NCBI GenBank assembly: GCA_033961575.1
Contig: CM066740.1
Span: forward strand, 90,875,117 to 90,939,116
Reading direction: 5' to 3'
DNA from: Aselliscus stoliczkanus
Taxonomy: Eukaryota > Chordata > Mammalia > Chiroptera > Hipposideridae
DNA length: 64,000 nucleotides
In this document: positions 1 to 11,759 of the stretch, piece by piece
Layout: the number at the start of each line of letters is the position of its first letter
Position numbering within the stretch: the first letter of the stretch is position 1
Notes under the pieces: generated by a model
Seen by the model: only the letters and a program-made list of their open reading frames with translations
Databases searched by the model: none
Told to the model about the DNA's origin: nothing
Translations under genes and position numbers: made by a program

Positions 1-1369
1 ACAGTCTCCTGACGCCCTTACGCGGTATTCTGTGAAGCGGTCTGGCTGCCATGAAATGTCTAGTGCTGTCTGTGGAGCTCCTAGAAGGCAGAAACACCTA
101 CCGATAATTCCATTTCTCTTTTCAGGAAGGACTCTGTCATCACTGTAACATCAACAGTGAGTTAACTACAGTCCTTAATTACTGTTACTTTTGCTTTGAA
201 GTCACAAATTCCTGTTAATATACATTCATTTTCAGCTCAGTTTTTGAGGAACTTTTTGATTCACATGAAATGAGTAGAGATGACCGGCTGCATTAGCAGT
301 ACTCGTGCCTGGGATCTTACGCTATATTGATCGTAAGGGCGTCCGTGTTATAACTCCGATATTGATCACCATCTCCGCATGGCCACCAACAAACAATCCA
401 CTGAAATGTTCCAGTATAGTGGCCTGTTGTCGCCTTTATGCTTTTTCCACATAAAGTTGGATCTAGACTGGTTGGCATCTGTGAAACCCTCCTTGTCCCC
501 ACTAAACTATATGAGGAAAATCTATTTGGTAGCCACTGCACTGGCAAATATAAGACAACGCATAGACACACATTAAATGATGGACCAAATGAATATGTGG
601 GATGAGGTCAGCGGAGGTTAGGTTCTCTGAGATGGTTCCATGGGGGCATTTACACACAGGCTGCTGGATTGACTGACTGACTGGCTGATGGTTGATTGAT
701 GGGCTCAGACTGGACCTTGCTGGAAGGACAGATACGGCCCAGAGCCAGGCAGAGAGGAAGCAGGTCCAGCCGGGGCCGGGCACAAGCCAAGGCTTTGGGT
801 GGGAATGTGAGGTGTCTGTAGGACATCAGCGGAACAGTCCTAAGGGGAACAGAATGTAGATACTGGAGGGCCATGGAGATAAGATCAGATGGGGTGGGGG
901 CAGGGCCATGACATAAAGGTTGATAGGAAGAACAATCTAGAACAATCTAACAGCCCAGACTCTCAGTTAGACACTTCGCACCATTCCTGGTTCTCTCTGG
1001 ACTATCCCAGCCTCTCCTGGGCCTGTATTTATGATGGGGACACCTGGTATCTTCAAGGACCACTATTTGGATAGGAGAACATTTTGGATGGAGTGAGCAG
1101 GAGAGCTAATCTTAGGACTCAGCAGACATTCAGTCGAGCTCCTGAGCACAAGTCTAAGCGCCAGGTGTCAAGTCTGCAATGCTTGTCTCTTCCGGGGCGG
1201 AACTCAATCTGAAAAGGGTCCCTTCCGAGGAAGCTGCTGGATTTCCCATTTTCCATTGGAATTCTGGAAATTACTTTCTCTGTGGACAGCAAACCCAGTG
1301 TGGATTTAAATGCAACATGTTTAATTCATTTGAATGAATAAATTGTGACTAAGGCAGAGAACCATTGAT
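1..1369. other. Unannotated flank, no gene seen
   Basis: This stretch has ordinary mammalian composition with scattered stops in all frames. Short open frames (for example 317-571 minus and 889-1074 plus) resemble no protein family I know. A short GACT/GGCT-type simple stretch lies near 668-690. I see no repeat family I can name and no promoter-like CpG cluster. Confidence 0.6.
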
Positions 1370-1660
1370 TTTTATGAACTACGTTTTGAAATTTTATAAA
1401 ACACAAAAGATATAAAAGATAAAAGCCCAGGAAATAGAATATTATTAACAAAACCAATGAGCAACCATTTGAGCTCCTCCTCAACTTCCTGTCTTTCTCC
1501 TTCAAAATTAAGATTATTATAAATGTTGTGTTTATGATCTCCTTGCTTTTCTTTTTTTTTTTATACCAAATATGTATGTATCCCCCCAAATATACACCAC
1601 TTAGCTTTGTTTGTCTTAAAGCTTTTAAATTGACCTCGTATTCAATTCCGGGAGGGTTTC
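1370..1660. repeat. Possible ancient L1-type 3' fragment
   Basis: AT-rich sequence with an A-rich left part, a pyrimidine run near 1549-1562, and a central stretch (about 1565-1610) with TATGTATGTATCC-type wording like that seen near the 3' ends of old mammalian L1 elements. The resemblance is diverged and the boundaries are guesses. The open frames on both strands here are by-products of AT richness. Confidence 0.3.
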
Positions 1661-4600
1661 TGAAGAGGAAGAAGAAGGAAAGGAAGAGAAACACAGGGGA
1701 AAGGCTTTAGAGCGAACCGCATTTTAGCTGGATTTTGAATACTTAGTAGGAGTATGTCACTAAGGAGGTTATCATTGACGGAGAGACTCCAACCAGCAGA
1801 GATGCAGACATATACGACTATTTGAAACCAGAGTACAAGGCGTCAGGAGAGACTCAGCTCTCAAAAATTGGGAAAACTAGGAGTCTAGTGCACAGCTCTG
1901 GAATTCTCTAACTTCTAACGGGCACTGGGTCAGGTGCACAAGAAACAGAAAGAACAGGTTTAGAGGGTTGAGAGACAAAGGACCCAAGCAGACCAACAGG
2001 AAAAGGTGTGAGTTCTGCCACGATTCATCTAATTTTTTAAACTATGCTAATTGAGGAGCTGTCAGGTTATCATACATTATATGTTAAGGTTTCCTGATTT
2101 CTGATTAGGAATTATGGATCTTAAAATTCCTGGTCACTGCATGTTTCCAGAACTTGTATACACTGAAGGAAAGGAATTCTCATTTTAGAATCTCCAGTTT
2201 TTCATAGATGATTCCTTCTTACCCCTAGGCCCCGCTGAATGTCATCTCGCCCTCAAGGGTGCTGCTTTAAGCACGCTGCGTCCTCACCTGCTGCTCATCT
2301 CCTGTCCAGCTGACTTTCTCCACGCAGGTGGGTGCCTCTGGTCTGTTCTACCTGGCTAACTTCGACGGCCTCGCCCACTGTCTCTTTCTCCCACTTGCCC
2401 ATGCTCTCCCTGTGGGAACTTTCACCATGTTTCCATCTGTCCAACCCTCACCACCTTCCAGGGGTTAGGTATTCAACAAATATTTGGTGAATAAATGAAT
2501 ACATTTTAAAATTCTGGCTGTAGGAACTCTCAAAGATAAGGGGCTGCTGTTTTTAAATAATTATTATACTGGGTTCTGCGGCAGCAGACCACACCCACTG
2601 TGTGCTTTACCCAAACATGGAAATAAGACTAGGAAAGGGCGAGAAAGCGGGGTTACCCGTTTTCCAGAAAACAAAATGACATAATAATTTACTCTTGTGC
2701 TGTACTTTCTATTATATTTTTAGCCTAAGCTCTTATACCATGCAGATCAACTTGGCACTATATCAATAAAGAGAATTCTATTCTCTTCCAACTACTTGGA
2801 AAGGATTTAGATACTAATGGGGACCCAGTGAGAGACACCAAGTATAGCCAAGAGAAGCCCATGCCCAGGAAAGAATGTTAGCAATATCATTAAGAAACAT
2901 GCTTAAATATTTATGTAGTTTCTTATTTTCAACAGAGGCAAAAGAATTTCCAATAACCAAGCTGGTTTTCCTTTCCCAATGTGGCTAAATGTGTGGGCTT
3001 CTACATTAGAATAACATAAAAACCCTTCTATAATTATTTTTATTCATAGGACTCCGGTTTTTATCCGCATTTGTCCAGCTTCTAGAAATTCCTGTATTGT
3101 GCATATTGTGCACGGCCTCTGAATAGTTTGCTTTGGGGAACATCATTAGCTCTGATTAGGCCCCAGTTTATGCAGAGGGATGAGTTTTCCTAGAGCTTGG
3201 TGACTCCCTCTGTGTTTCTAAACAGTTGTTGCCCCCAGATATCGTCCTACTAGAAGAGCACCTTTCTTTAGATCTTTGTAGCTTCCAGCCTGTGACACAA
3301 GACAGGTAAGTTCCCGACAGAATAGATCCATGTACATATCACAGGCCAGTGGTACCTAAGGAGTGATAAGAGACGGACACGTAAGAAGTGGGCTGGGCAG
3401 CATTGTGAAGAACTGTAGCAGCTGCACTTAGAGTTTCCATCTCATCATGTGGGGGTTTCTGAACCACAACTTCATGGAAGTAAGAACGGTCCTGACATGC
3501 GAGAGACGAGCCCAGGATTGGACCAATCCAGTGAGCTGCACCCCAATTCTGCTAACAGGGAATGAAAAGAGTAGGAAAAAAATGACTCTTAAGAACTGTT
3601 TCCTTCCAAAAGCATTGCTTCCAGTGGTGGAAACGTCTGAGCCCCAGCTCTCAGGGACTAAACTCTGATAAATGATGAGTCTTTTAGCATCTTCTCTCTG
3701 TATTTTCTTTGGAGGAGTTTAATGTGGGAGTACATGTTGTACTTTTTGTTTTGAATATGCCAAAGCAAAGTAAGTTTCCTTTCATGTGATTTGCTTGTCT
3801 TTAGTGAAACATTATGCTCATTCGATGTAGAAAAAAAGAAATATTCAGATGAAGAGCAACTGGGTTTTTCTGAAGGTGTGAAGTTTTGTGAGTCAAATAT
3901 GAAACAATTAGCAAATTCATTATGCATATGCTGTTTCAGGAAAGCCTGGATCCAGTGGCCACACTGAATGGAGTAGGGTTTATTTAAAGGTTAATGAAGC
4001 GGTGACAGACGTCCTCCCCCACATGCAGGGAGAAGAGACTGGTTTATCTGGATGGTATAGCTGCCACCAACACGGAGATCAATCACTCATGTCAGCTTGA
4101 AAGGTCCATCACCACCCTCCCCACACAAAAGACAATTTGTGGTTTCCTAAGGACAAAGCCTTTAGGAATTAATTACCTAAATCTCTGACCCCAGAGAATA
4201 ACGAAACAAACATTTTTTGGGGAGATGAAGGGAGTTGGTTGTCAGGACTTAGGACATTTCTAGGATTGGTGACTTTTCCAGGTGTTCATCTCAGGGTCCA
4301 TCCCTCCATCCACCGGGTGGACCTAGGTGCCCTTGAGACGACATCACACCTGAGAGAAGTCGCTGAACTCAATGTCCTAATCTCCAGCACTTGAACCCAG
4401 TGGATCAGCAGTATACAAGACAAGACTGATGGGAGAACTTCATAACTACGGGGCCACTGGGAAGTCTAAGCCACACTTGAGCTGTAAAACAACAGCAATG
4501 ATAACAAAGGGGAAAATGTTCTATCCACATGGTGCATGGGATGAATGTCCTCAAGAAATGAACCTCACTTCTCATCCATTTAGTTCTGCTCTTCCCACTG

Positions 4601-5629
4601 GGATCATATCCCAGGCAGTTAAATAGGAGCCTATGGCTAAGAGACCCTAGTGTCTCTTCCTTGTACCTAGAAGCACTTTTCCCTCATCGAGATGAAAAAA
4701 GTGATTTTTACTCAAAAACAAGGAAGATATTGAATTGTACACACTCTGTAATTACAACCAATATCACTGTGAAATGCTTACCATGCAGTTTGTATGACCA
4801 TTATTGGAACTACTTTACGATGTATTATCAAATAGATATACCATCGTCATTCAGTTTAGTTATTGCAGAAAATCTAAACTGATTTTTAATGAGTTCAGCT
4901 GACATCATAAATTTCCTATATTAAATACATAGCTATTCCATTTATGCTGTGTATTCAGTTTGTCTATAACTATGCCATATTTCCATACATACATAATGAT
5001 ACTTTTTCATTAATGATAAAGTTAGCAGCAATATAATGCTAACAGTAAATTCTCAAAGAATTTGCTTTTCCAGTATTGTCTATATTAATTCCGAAGTGTA
5101 TGTCTCTATACTTCTGTAGTCCTTACCACTTTTCTTAAAAAAAAAAAAAAAAAAAGAATTGAAATGAGTCACATTTGCCTTAGACCCCAAGTCCACTCTT
5201 TTTTTTAACCTCTCTTTTTCATCTGCCTTCCCTACTATGCCCCCCACCCACACGATCTCCCAGGGCTCCCAGCATCCTCTGGGCCCCAGCCTTCCCATTG
5301 CTGATAAAAAACCATAGTTAACTTACCCAGTAACCTGCTCTATTTCAGAAGAATGCCAATCAACAAACACTGAGCTCATTATTATTATGTTGGAACATAC
5401 TTATTATTGAAAGGTAACAGACTCATCTGGGAGATACTGAAAAGAACAGCTGCGCAGGACTCAGGCATATTCTGTCTGCTTATTGGACAGCCGACTGAAT
5501 GCATGGGGTCCAGCACCAGAGCCCGAGGCCCGGGAACTGGGGTATTGCGCGACTGAAGGAGGGACTCTGGCACGGCTCCGAGGAGGCTAGAAAGGAACAT
5601 CAGCATTGGAGTTTCATGAATGAGAAAGA
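1661..5629. other. Unannotated flank, mostly unique sequence
   Basis: About 4 kb with no recognised gene. It holds an L2-like tail near 2.46 kb and a poly-A run near 5138-5155. The rest is AT-rich, apparently single-copy sequence with no CpG clustering. The small open frames (3447-3668, 3658-3927, 4661-4882 and others) have no recognisable domain and no flanking splice or Kozak evidence. Confidence 0.55.
2440..2505 (+). repeat. L2 LINE 3' end fragment
   Basis: The segment around 2470-2500 reads like the L2 3' terminus, whose hallmark is a run of the type CAACAAATATTTGGTGAATAAATGAA. Only the last tens of bases are recognisable. The CT-rich sequence upstream could be the diverged body of the same element but is not convincing. 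Confidence 0.4.
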
Positions 5630-5843
5630 CAGAGGGTGCCTAAAAAATGGATGCGGATTTTAAGAGAGGAAAAGACTGTATTAAAATTACACAGATGGTC
5701 ACCACTTTGAGCACCTCTTGTAATTACAGAAGTCAAACGGGACTTGTATTCATCTTGTATTATTGGTATATATTGAGAATTACAATTTTAATACATTTTT
5801 TTTCCTTTCTTAAAATGTATGTCCATTTTTGGGGCACCCTCTG
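5630..5843. mobile_element. Mariner-type MITE with long terminal inverted repeats
   Basis: A 214-bp element bounded by CAGAGGGTGCCTAAAAA at the left and its inverted counterpart TTTTTGGGGCACCCTCTG at the right. The inverted similarity continues for about 60 bp on each side, taking in TTTTAAGA...GTATTAAAATT on the left and AATTTTAATAC...TCTTAAAA on the right. That leaves a central spacer of roughly 90 bp. The size, the CAG...CTG ends and the absence of any transposase frame fit a non-autonomous Tc1/mariner derivative mobilised in trans. A TA follows the right end (5844-5845), as expected for a mariner target site. The left side reads GA, so the duplication has decayed on that side or the boundary is off by a base or two. 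Confidence 0.7.
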
Positions 5844-5928
5844 TATACTTTTACTGTAATAAGGCACTGAGGTTTAGGATGGTTGGTTACAGCACTAATT
5901 CTATCCTAATGCATAAATGGAAACCAGG

Positions 5929-5932
<4 letters not shown>

Positions 5933-5996
<64 letters not shown>

Positions 5997-6112
5997 AAGA
6001 AGAAGAGATGGAGGGGGAGGGGAGGGAGGGGAGGGAGGGGAGGGGAGGGGAGGGGAGGGGAGGGGAGGGGAGGAGAGAACAAGGAAAGAAAGAAAAAGGG
6101 AGGGAGTGCAGA
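5933..6112 (+). repeat. (GA)n then (GGGGA)n purine microsatellite
   Basis: A pure GA dinucleotide tract of about 60 bp (5933-5992) is followed by an AAG-rich link, a GGGGA/GGGA pentanucleotide-like tract (about 6010-6075) and a decaying A/G-rich tail. Essentially 180 bp of one strand is purine. The arginine/glutamate-rich and serine/leucine-rich open frames across it are translations of the repeat, not genes. Confidence 0.95.
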
Positions 6113-9100
6113 GACAACATAAAAACCTAAAATCCGAGACAGTAACTTTTTGCTGGGCTGCATGAGGGTACAAAGCCGATCGAGGACATGTTGTGCTGTG
6201 ACAAACATTTAATGAAACTGCTGGCTGCCATGGCCTGGAGAGCAGATCAGGCATCGACTGAGTCAGCAGCCTCCGGGGAGATGACTGGGAATTACCGAGC
6301 CCTGATGTGTGGGGCTGTTATTGGATACATTTATCAAATTGTTACCCAAAACAGTTTAGTTCAGGAGAAAACAAGCACAAGGGAGCCCAGGATATTGAGG
6401 CCTGGAAGGATTGTGCTGCTTCTAAACCCAAACAGTGAGAACGGGGATGAGAAGGTCTTTGGGTGACGCCGACGGTCAAGCCGGCCCTCCAGCAAAGGCC
6501 AGATCAGGGTGCCCCCTGCCTCAGGCCTGATTGTCTCCAGCAGCAGCGGCTACGCTGCGAGAGTGACAAGGAACAACGGAGCCACGAAATTTGGAACCTT
6601 TGAAACCAAGGCAATAACCTTGGGTACAGTTCCTGGTTCGAGGAAGTGACTGGAGCTAATAGACCTGAAGTCTGACTAAGTGTAATTGAAGCGTAGTGCA
6701 AAACAAATGGACACTTAAGGATTTTGTCAATTAAGACATAACACGAACAGCTGTTTCTCCAGCTTTGCATGACTTGAGATTTAACTCAGAGGAAAAGAAA
6801 GAACCCTACAGAGGACAGAGAGAACAAAGATGGAGAACACTGGGCAGCGGTCTCCCTGAAAGGAAGCAGGAACCAAGGGACAATCAGGGGGTCCCTACCC
6901 TCAGGGCAGGGGCCTTCGAAGCGCCATCCTCAGCATTCTAGCACTGGGCCGACCGGAGACCGCTGCCCGTCTCATCCCCCATCAGCCCACCTTATAACCA
7001 TAAGAATGCCTGGAGACAGCCATCTTTAACTCCAACGAGAGACTTATTAAATTCCAGATCCGCTGGGAGCTGCGCAAAGAACGTCACATTCCACATCCCC
7101 ATCATCACCGAGAGCGACTGCTGACCAGACCCTTCCCGTGAGGCTGGTCTGCGCAGAGCAATGCTGCGTGTGGGAAAAGCCCCCATCTGAGTTCTGGGAC
7201 GTCCGCCTGGCAGGACTTGGCTGGTCAAGACCCAGGGGCTAGAGCGTTGGTTGTTTGGATAGCTAAGGATGGTCAACACGGGAGATGTCAGGACGGGGGA
7301 AAGACAGAGGGACTAAGCTTTGGCATTTCCAGAAAGAACCTTCAGTTCAGTGTAGGAGCCCTGCCTTCCCTGGCCACACCCCACCTCCCAGGCAAGGATC
7401 CGGTGTGTGGCTCGGCCCCTGCCCCTGCGTGGCAGTCAGTGCAGGGCTGTGTGTGGGAGCAGCTCCAGGCAGTGCAGTTGTGGATTGACATTTCTGTGTT
7501 GTGTCTTAGTTAAAAATATGTCACTATAAATGCGACTATGCGTGGGTACCAGTTAGTGCTGGTTTACACCCAGGAGAGGTTCCTGGGCACTCGAAGGGCC
7601 CTGATGGGGAATCACCTCTTGTCCTTCCCCGTGGCGGAGCGTGGCTTTGGTTTATAGCAACCTCCACTGTCAGGTTGTCTGGCAAAGGCTGTCAGTAGGA
7701 AAATAACAAAGCTTTGTGATTTTTGCGTTATCTTTTCTCTCTCCACAAAATCTGACTTTCAAAACTCTCACCATCCACAAAACCTACCCAGCCCTGAGAC
7801 TCCCAAATCCCATTTTGGATGTTAAAACCCGGACACAGTATTTTTCTTTCTGTGCATTTGGGGTGTAGAAATCCTTAATCTCCATGAGGCAAATGGGCTC
7901 CCTGGCCCCAACAGAGGAGGTTACAAACCAGGAAATGCGAACGAGAAAGCACCCGAGATGATTTCAGGCAGCGTCACCCCGGCCACACAGCTGCTGCTCC
8001 AGCTCTTGCTCAGGTATCTTTTCTAGTTGATGGGCACCCTGTTCTGGCCTCACCATCACTCTGAGATTGCTGTGCCCACGTGTCACCAGGGGATTGCTTA
8101 CTGTACAGGCAGGATGTGCCCACTTCCACACAGACAGTCCTCGAATCTCAGTGGCTAAAGGCAATTGAAGGCCTTTCTGTTTTCCACCTGTGATAGAAGA
8201 GAAAGGCGCAGGCTCCACACCGTCGCTCAGGGACCCAGGCAGCTTTCATCTTGTGCAGCCATCTCGCTCTCCGAGGTCACCACAGACCGGGCCCCAGAGA
8301 GTAGAGGAGACAGGCAGAGGATGACACCGAAGCCACCAGTAAACGCGTTCAGGTGTTAGATGGTAGTCTCGAGACGTCGGGACAGGTTTTAACCAAATGT
8401 TTCAGTTGCATCGGTTGTGATGTAGCTCAGAGTCAAAGATCAAGAAATCTTAATCTTAGTTGTGTTCTGCTCATGGCAGGAGTACAGCAGCGCCCATAAG
8501 AGTGACCTGAAGAAAGGAGCAAATCGGAGGAAGAAAGGAAGGAGAAAGAACTTGGGCATTTAATAACTGGGGATACATACAGGTATCGTAAGTCCTGATG
8601 ATACTAAGAGTCAACATAATACTGAGCTACAAATCCTCCAGTAAGCACATTTACAAATAAATTGTGCGTAATGAGCATCAGAGAGCTTTGTCGGATAGTC
8701 GTGGGGATGCTCTAAAGTGTATCTAAGCTGTCACTTCATTATTTCTGGATTAGCTTGACCTGAAGAGACCCTCCAGAATTCAGGGACAAAGGGCTGCACT
8801 AATAGCTGCACCAAGTTGGTATTTGACTCTTCCATTCAAGCTGTTTTCCTAACATATAATTAGCAGATTCATTAGTATTTGAACGGTAATCATTTTGTAA
8901 GCAATTTTTTTTAATCCTAAGAAATGATCTAGAATAAAACAAATCTAAAAACTCATATTCTTTTGTTCTTTAAACGAGCTCAGTGGTAACAATCTGGCTT
9001 TTCTCTCTGAAGTTATTCTGCCTGCTAGGCCTGCATCGCTAGAGAAACGCTGACGATACGGACTGCATATTAATCTCCGGCTCCATCAGGCCTGGCAATG

Positions 9101-9385
9101 AGCAGCCCGAGACTGCCAAGCGATGCTTCCACATGTGGGCAGGAGGGCGCGTGGGTTCTCTCTGGTGACTGGAATGACTATGTCACCACTGTTACTGTCG
9201 CTGTGGTGGGAGCTACCTCAAGGAGCAGGGAGCATTCGGTGGTCACACAGCCACCTCTCATGAGGGCAGGGGGCCTCTGAAGGGGACCTGAGGCCGATCC
9301 CTGGTGTCAGGAGAGGGGGCGCCCAGAGACAATCATGCGAGGTGAATACAATACAGAGTCCAGAATCACAGGGTTAAAGAATGCA
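6113..9385. other. Unannotated flank
   Basis: About 3.3 kb of mixed-composition sequence without a recognised gene. Open frames such as 6188-6466 and 7217-7513 have unremarkable composition and no family resemblance. The part from 8700 to 9080 is AT-rich and contains several ATTA/TAAT homeodomain-type cores, which may be regulatory or simply base composition. Confidence 0.5.
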
Positions 9386-9441
9386 GGGGGGAGAGAGAAA
9401 GAGAGAGAGGGAGAGAGAGAGAGGGAGGGAGGGAGGGAGAG
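9386..9441 (+). repeat. (GA)n/(GGGA)n microsatellite
   Basis: A G/A-only tract of GAGA units grading into GGGA units. It is about 55 bp long and followed by ordinary sequence. Confidence 0.9.
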
Positions 9442-9552
9442 TTTAAAAATGCTCTTTCATTCTCCTCCGTTCCCCAAATGAGTGGCATGACAAAAAAGTA
9501 GCCCTGCACATCTGTGCATAACTATATATGCAGGTATCTGGTCATCAGGTAG

Positions 9553-9597
9553 GTGATTAGATAGATGGCGGGGTGGGTAGGTAGAGATAGATAGATA

Positions 9598-9640
<43 letters not shown>

Positions 9641-9782
9641 TAGATAATAGATGGTTGATAGGTGATAGGATGATAGATAATAGATACATAGATGATAGAT
9701 GATAGATAATACCTAATGGGTAGATGACTGATAGGTAGAGGAACAGATAACAGACAGACAGACAGACACAGACAGACAGATG
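9553..9782 (+). repeat. (GATA)n tetranucleotide array with (CAGA)n end
   Basis: A GATA/TAGA tandem array. The cleanest part (9585-9640) has more than ten uninterrupted units. It is flanked by decayed GATA, GATGATAGATAA and GGTA variants, and closes with a CAGA/GACA tract (9749-9780). The long tyrosine/isoleucine/leucine/serine-rich open frames on the minus strand are translations of this array. Such arrays are usually length-polymorphic. Confidence 0.95.
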
Positions 9783-11759
9783 TTGGTGAGGAGTACCTGA
9801 TTCCAGGGCGCACTGGGTCCTGGACCAGCTGAGTGTGGCTAACTCAAAGGTCACGGGTCAAAGTTCATAGTGTGTGTAATTGACTAACAAGTGCTTGTTA
9901 TCCTGGGAGGACGAGGGGACCGTGAGACGTTAGCACCTAGGAGCAGCTAAGAAAAAGTGAGTGGGCACTGAAATAATTTTATCATATTTATATGAAGCTG
10001 TCTCGGTGTTCTTGAGAGGCTGAATTATGCCCCCGATTCTTTTCCTCCAGGAGTCGTTCTAAACAAGATCTCAAGGCTGGTGGTATATTATTATTGTTCC
10101 CCATGTCGGGTCCTGATGAGGTTGTTTATAGTTTATTGCAGTGATATCTGTGAAGCTTTATTAGGCTGCAGCCAAGAGATATGTTTCTTAGTGTCTGTTC
10201 CTTCTGTTCATCTAATTGACAAATTGTAGTTTGTCCTGTATTATTTTTTGGTGCTTTACGGCAAGATGTCCACTTCTCTCCCTGAGGTGTTTCTTGCGAG
10301 CAAAAGACAAACATGATGAGACGAGAAATAGCTTCCCAAGTTTTTGCAAATCCATGTTCATTTCAATATGCCTGGGTCACTTGACAGAAGGGACTTCAAA
10401 ACTGATTGTGACAATGACTTACAAAACTAAATAAGCTGGGAGAACTGGGAACAAATCGATTCTCACAAAGTTAGTAATGGCTCTTACCTGAAAGAAGTGA
10501 ATAAACAGACTATTTCCCCAAGCCTGAAATGCTATATAACTCAGAAGGCATCTTGGAGTTTAAGAAATAGCTATAACATTACATTATTTTAAAATCAATT
10601 TCAAAACTCACCTTTTTGAAATTCAGATCTTTTGTCATAAAAATCATTGAATTCCCACGCTACAAGAATCCAAGGGATACAACCTCATTCATTTCAGTGT
10701 CTCCGTCAATCCAAAGTAATTCAACCAACCAGCATTTTCCCCTGTGGGTGATACAAGGAAACTACTAAACAGGGATCTTCTCCTGAAACTTGGACCCAAG
10801 ACTACAGCTTGGGAAACTGGGAGGGGAGACCACAAGGCCACGCGTGCACATTTTGAAGACGACAAATGGTATGTAGATTCAGCGAACGGAGAAATACACT
10901 TGAGCAGGAGGGCTGCGTGGAAGAAGTGGACTTTGACATTGGCTTGGAAAATGGCATAACATTTGAAAAGGTAGCAAGAAATGTGGGTGAGGATTTAAGG
11001 CACCGGGGCCACGGAGACAGGAATAAGCGCAATTCACGTCTGGGGGCCCCAGGTAGGACGCGGCTCATGCTTGACTATAGCTGCCTGCTACACGGTGGTA
11101 ATCAACTAAAATATTCAAATATTGGCAAGACTTGATTCTTTTAAGACAGAATCTAAAGGCAGGAAAAAAACCACCTCTATAAGTTTTCGATAAAATCCGA
11201 GGGGCAGCCCAGTGGCCATGAGTGGCTCCCGGATTCCCAGGGGCTGGGCGTGCTCCCATCTCCCATCTCTGGCCCCTTCCTTCCCCTCCACCGTGCCGGC
11301 TGGGAGCTGCATCCCCCGCAGGTTACCGACTCATGCCCATCTGTGGATGTCTGGTAATTCCTCGATACAAAACCATTCCCAGCAGGAGCTGACAGCTGGG
11401 AACGGCACCGTAGGCTGTGGGCACAGCAGTGCAGGTCAGGAAATGTGAGGGCGTGGAAGCCGCCCTCCCAGGACCTGCTGGGCATACGTGTGAGATCCTC
11501 AGAGAGGGAGCCCCAGGAAGACAAGAAGGAGGCTTTCGCTTCTGCGCTTCCAACTCTGGACCCTTCTTTTCGGAACAGGAAAGGGCAGGTGCCTCTGATT
11601 TCCTCGCCGTAGCTGTCACCTCCCGAGTCCCTTTCCCAGGAGGACTCAGTGTATATTTGGTGTTCGTACACAGCTGACGTGCGAGTGCATGGACAAACGC
11701 ACTGTGTCCATCCATTACCAGGTGTTAGGGTGCCTCAGTGTAAGGGTGGGCTTGTCATC
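9783..11759. other. Unannotated flank
   Basis: Apparently unique sequence, AT-rich from 9.85 to 10.7 kb and more balanced afterwards. Overlapping open frames at 11177-11715 occur on both strands at once. That is typical of moderately GC-rich non-coding DNA, and none resembles a known protein. Confidence 0.5.

Noticed and set aside
11..342. Perfect 12-bp inverted repeat GACGCCCTTACG (11-22) and CGTAAGGGCGTC (about 331-342)
   Set aside because: About one such pair within 350 bp is expected by chance in 64 kb. Similarity does not extend into the flanks, and no transposon-like target duplication is seen.
9457..9854. 118- and 110-codon Tyr/Leu/Ser/Ile-rich frames
   Set aside because: Translations of the GATA tetranucleotide array.
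11177..11715. 164- and 130-codon overlapping minus-strand frames
   Set aside because: They overlap each other and a plus-strand frame, and show no domain or flanking exon signals.
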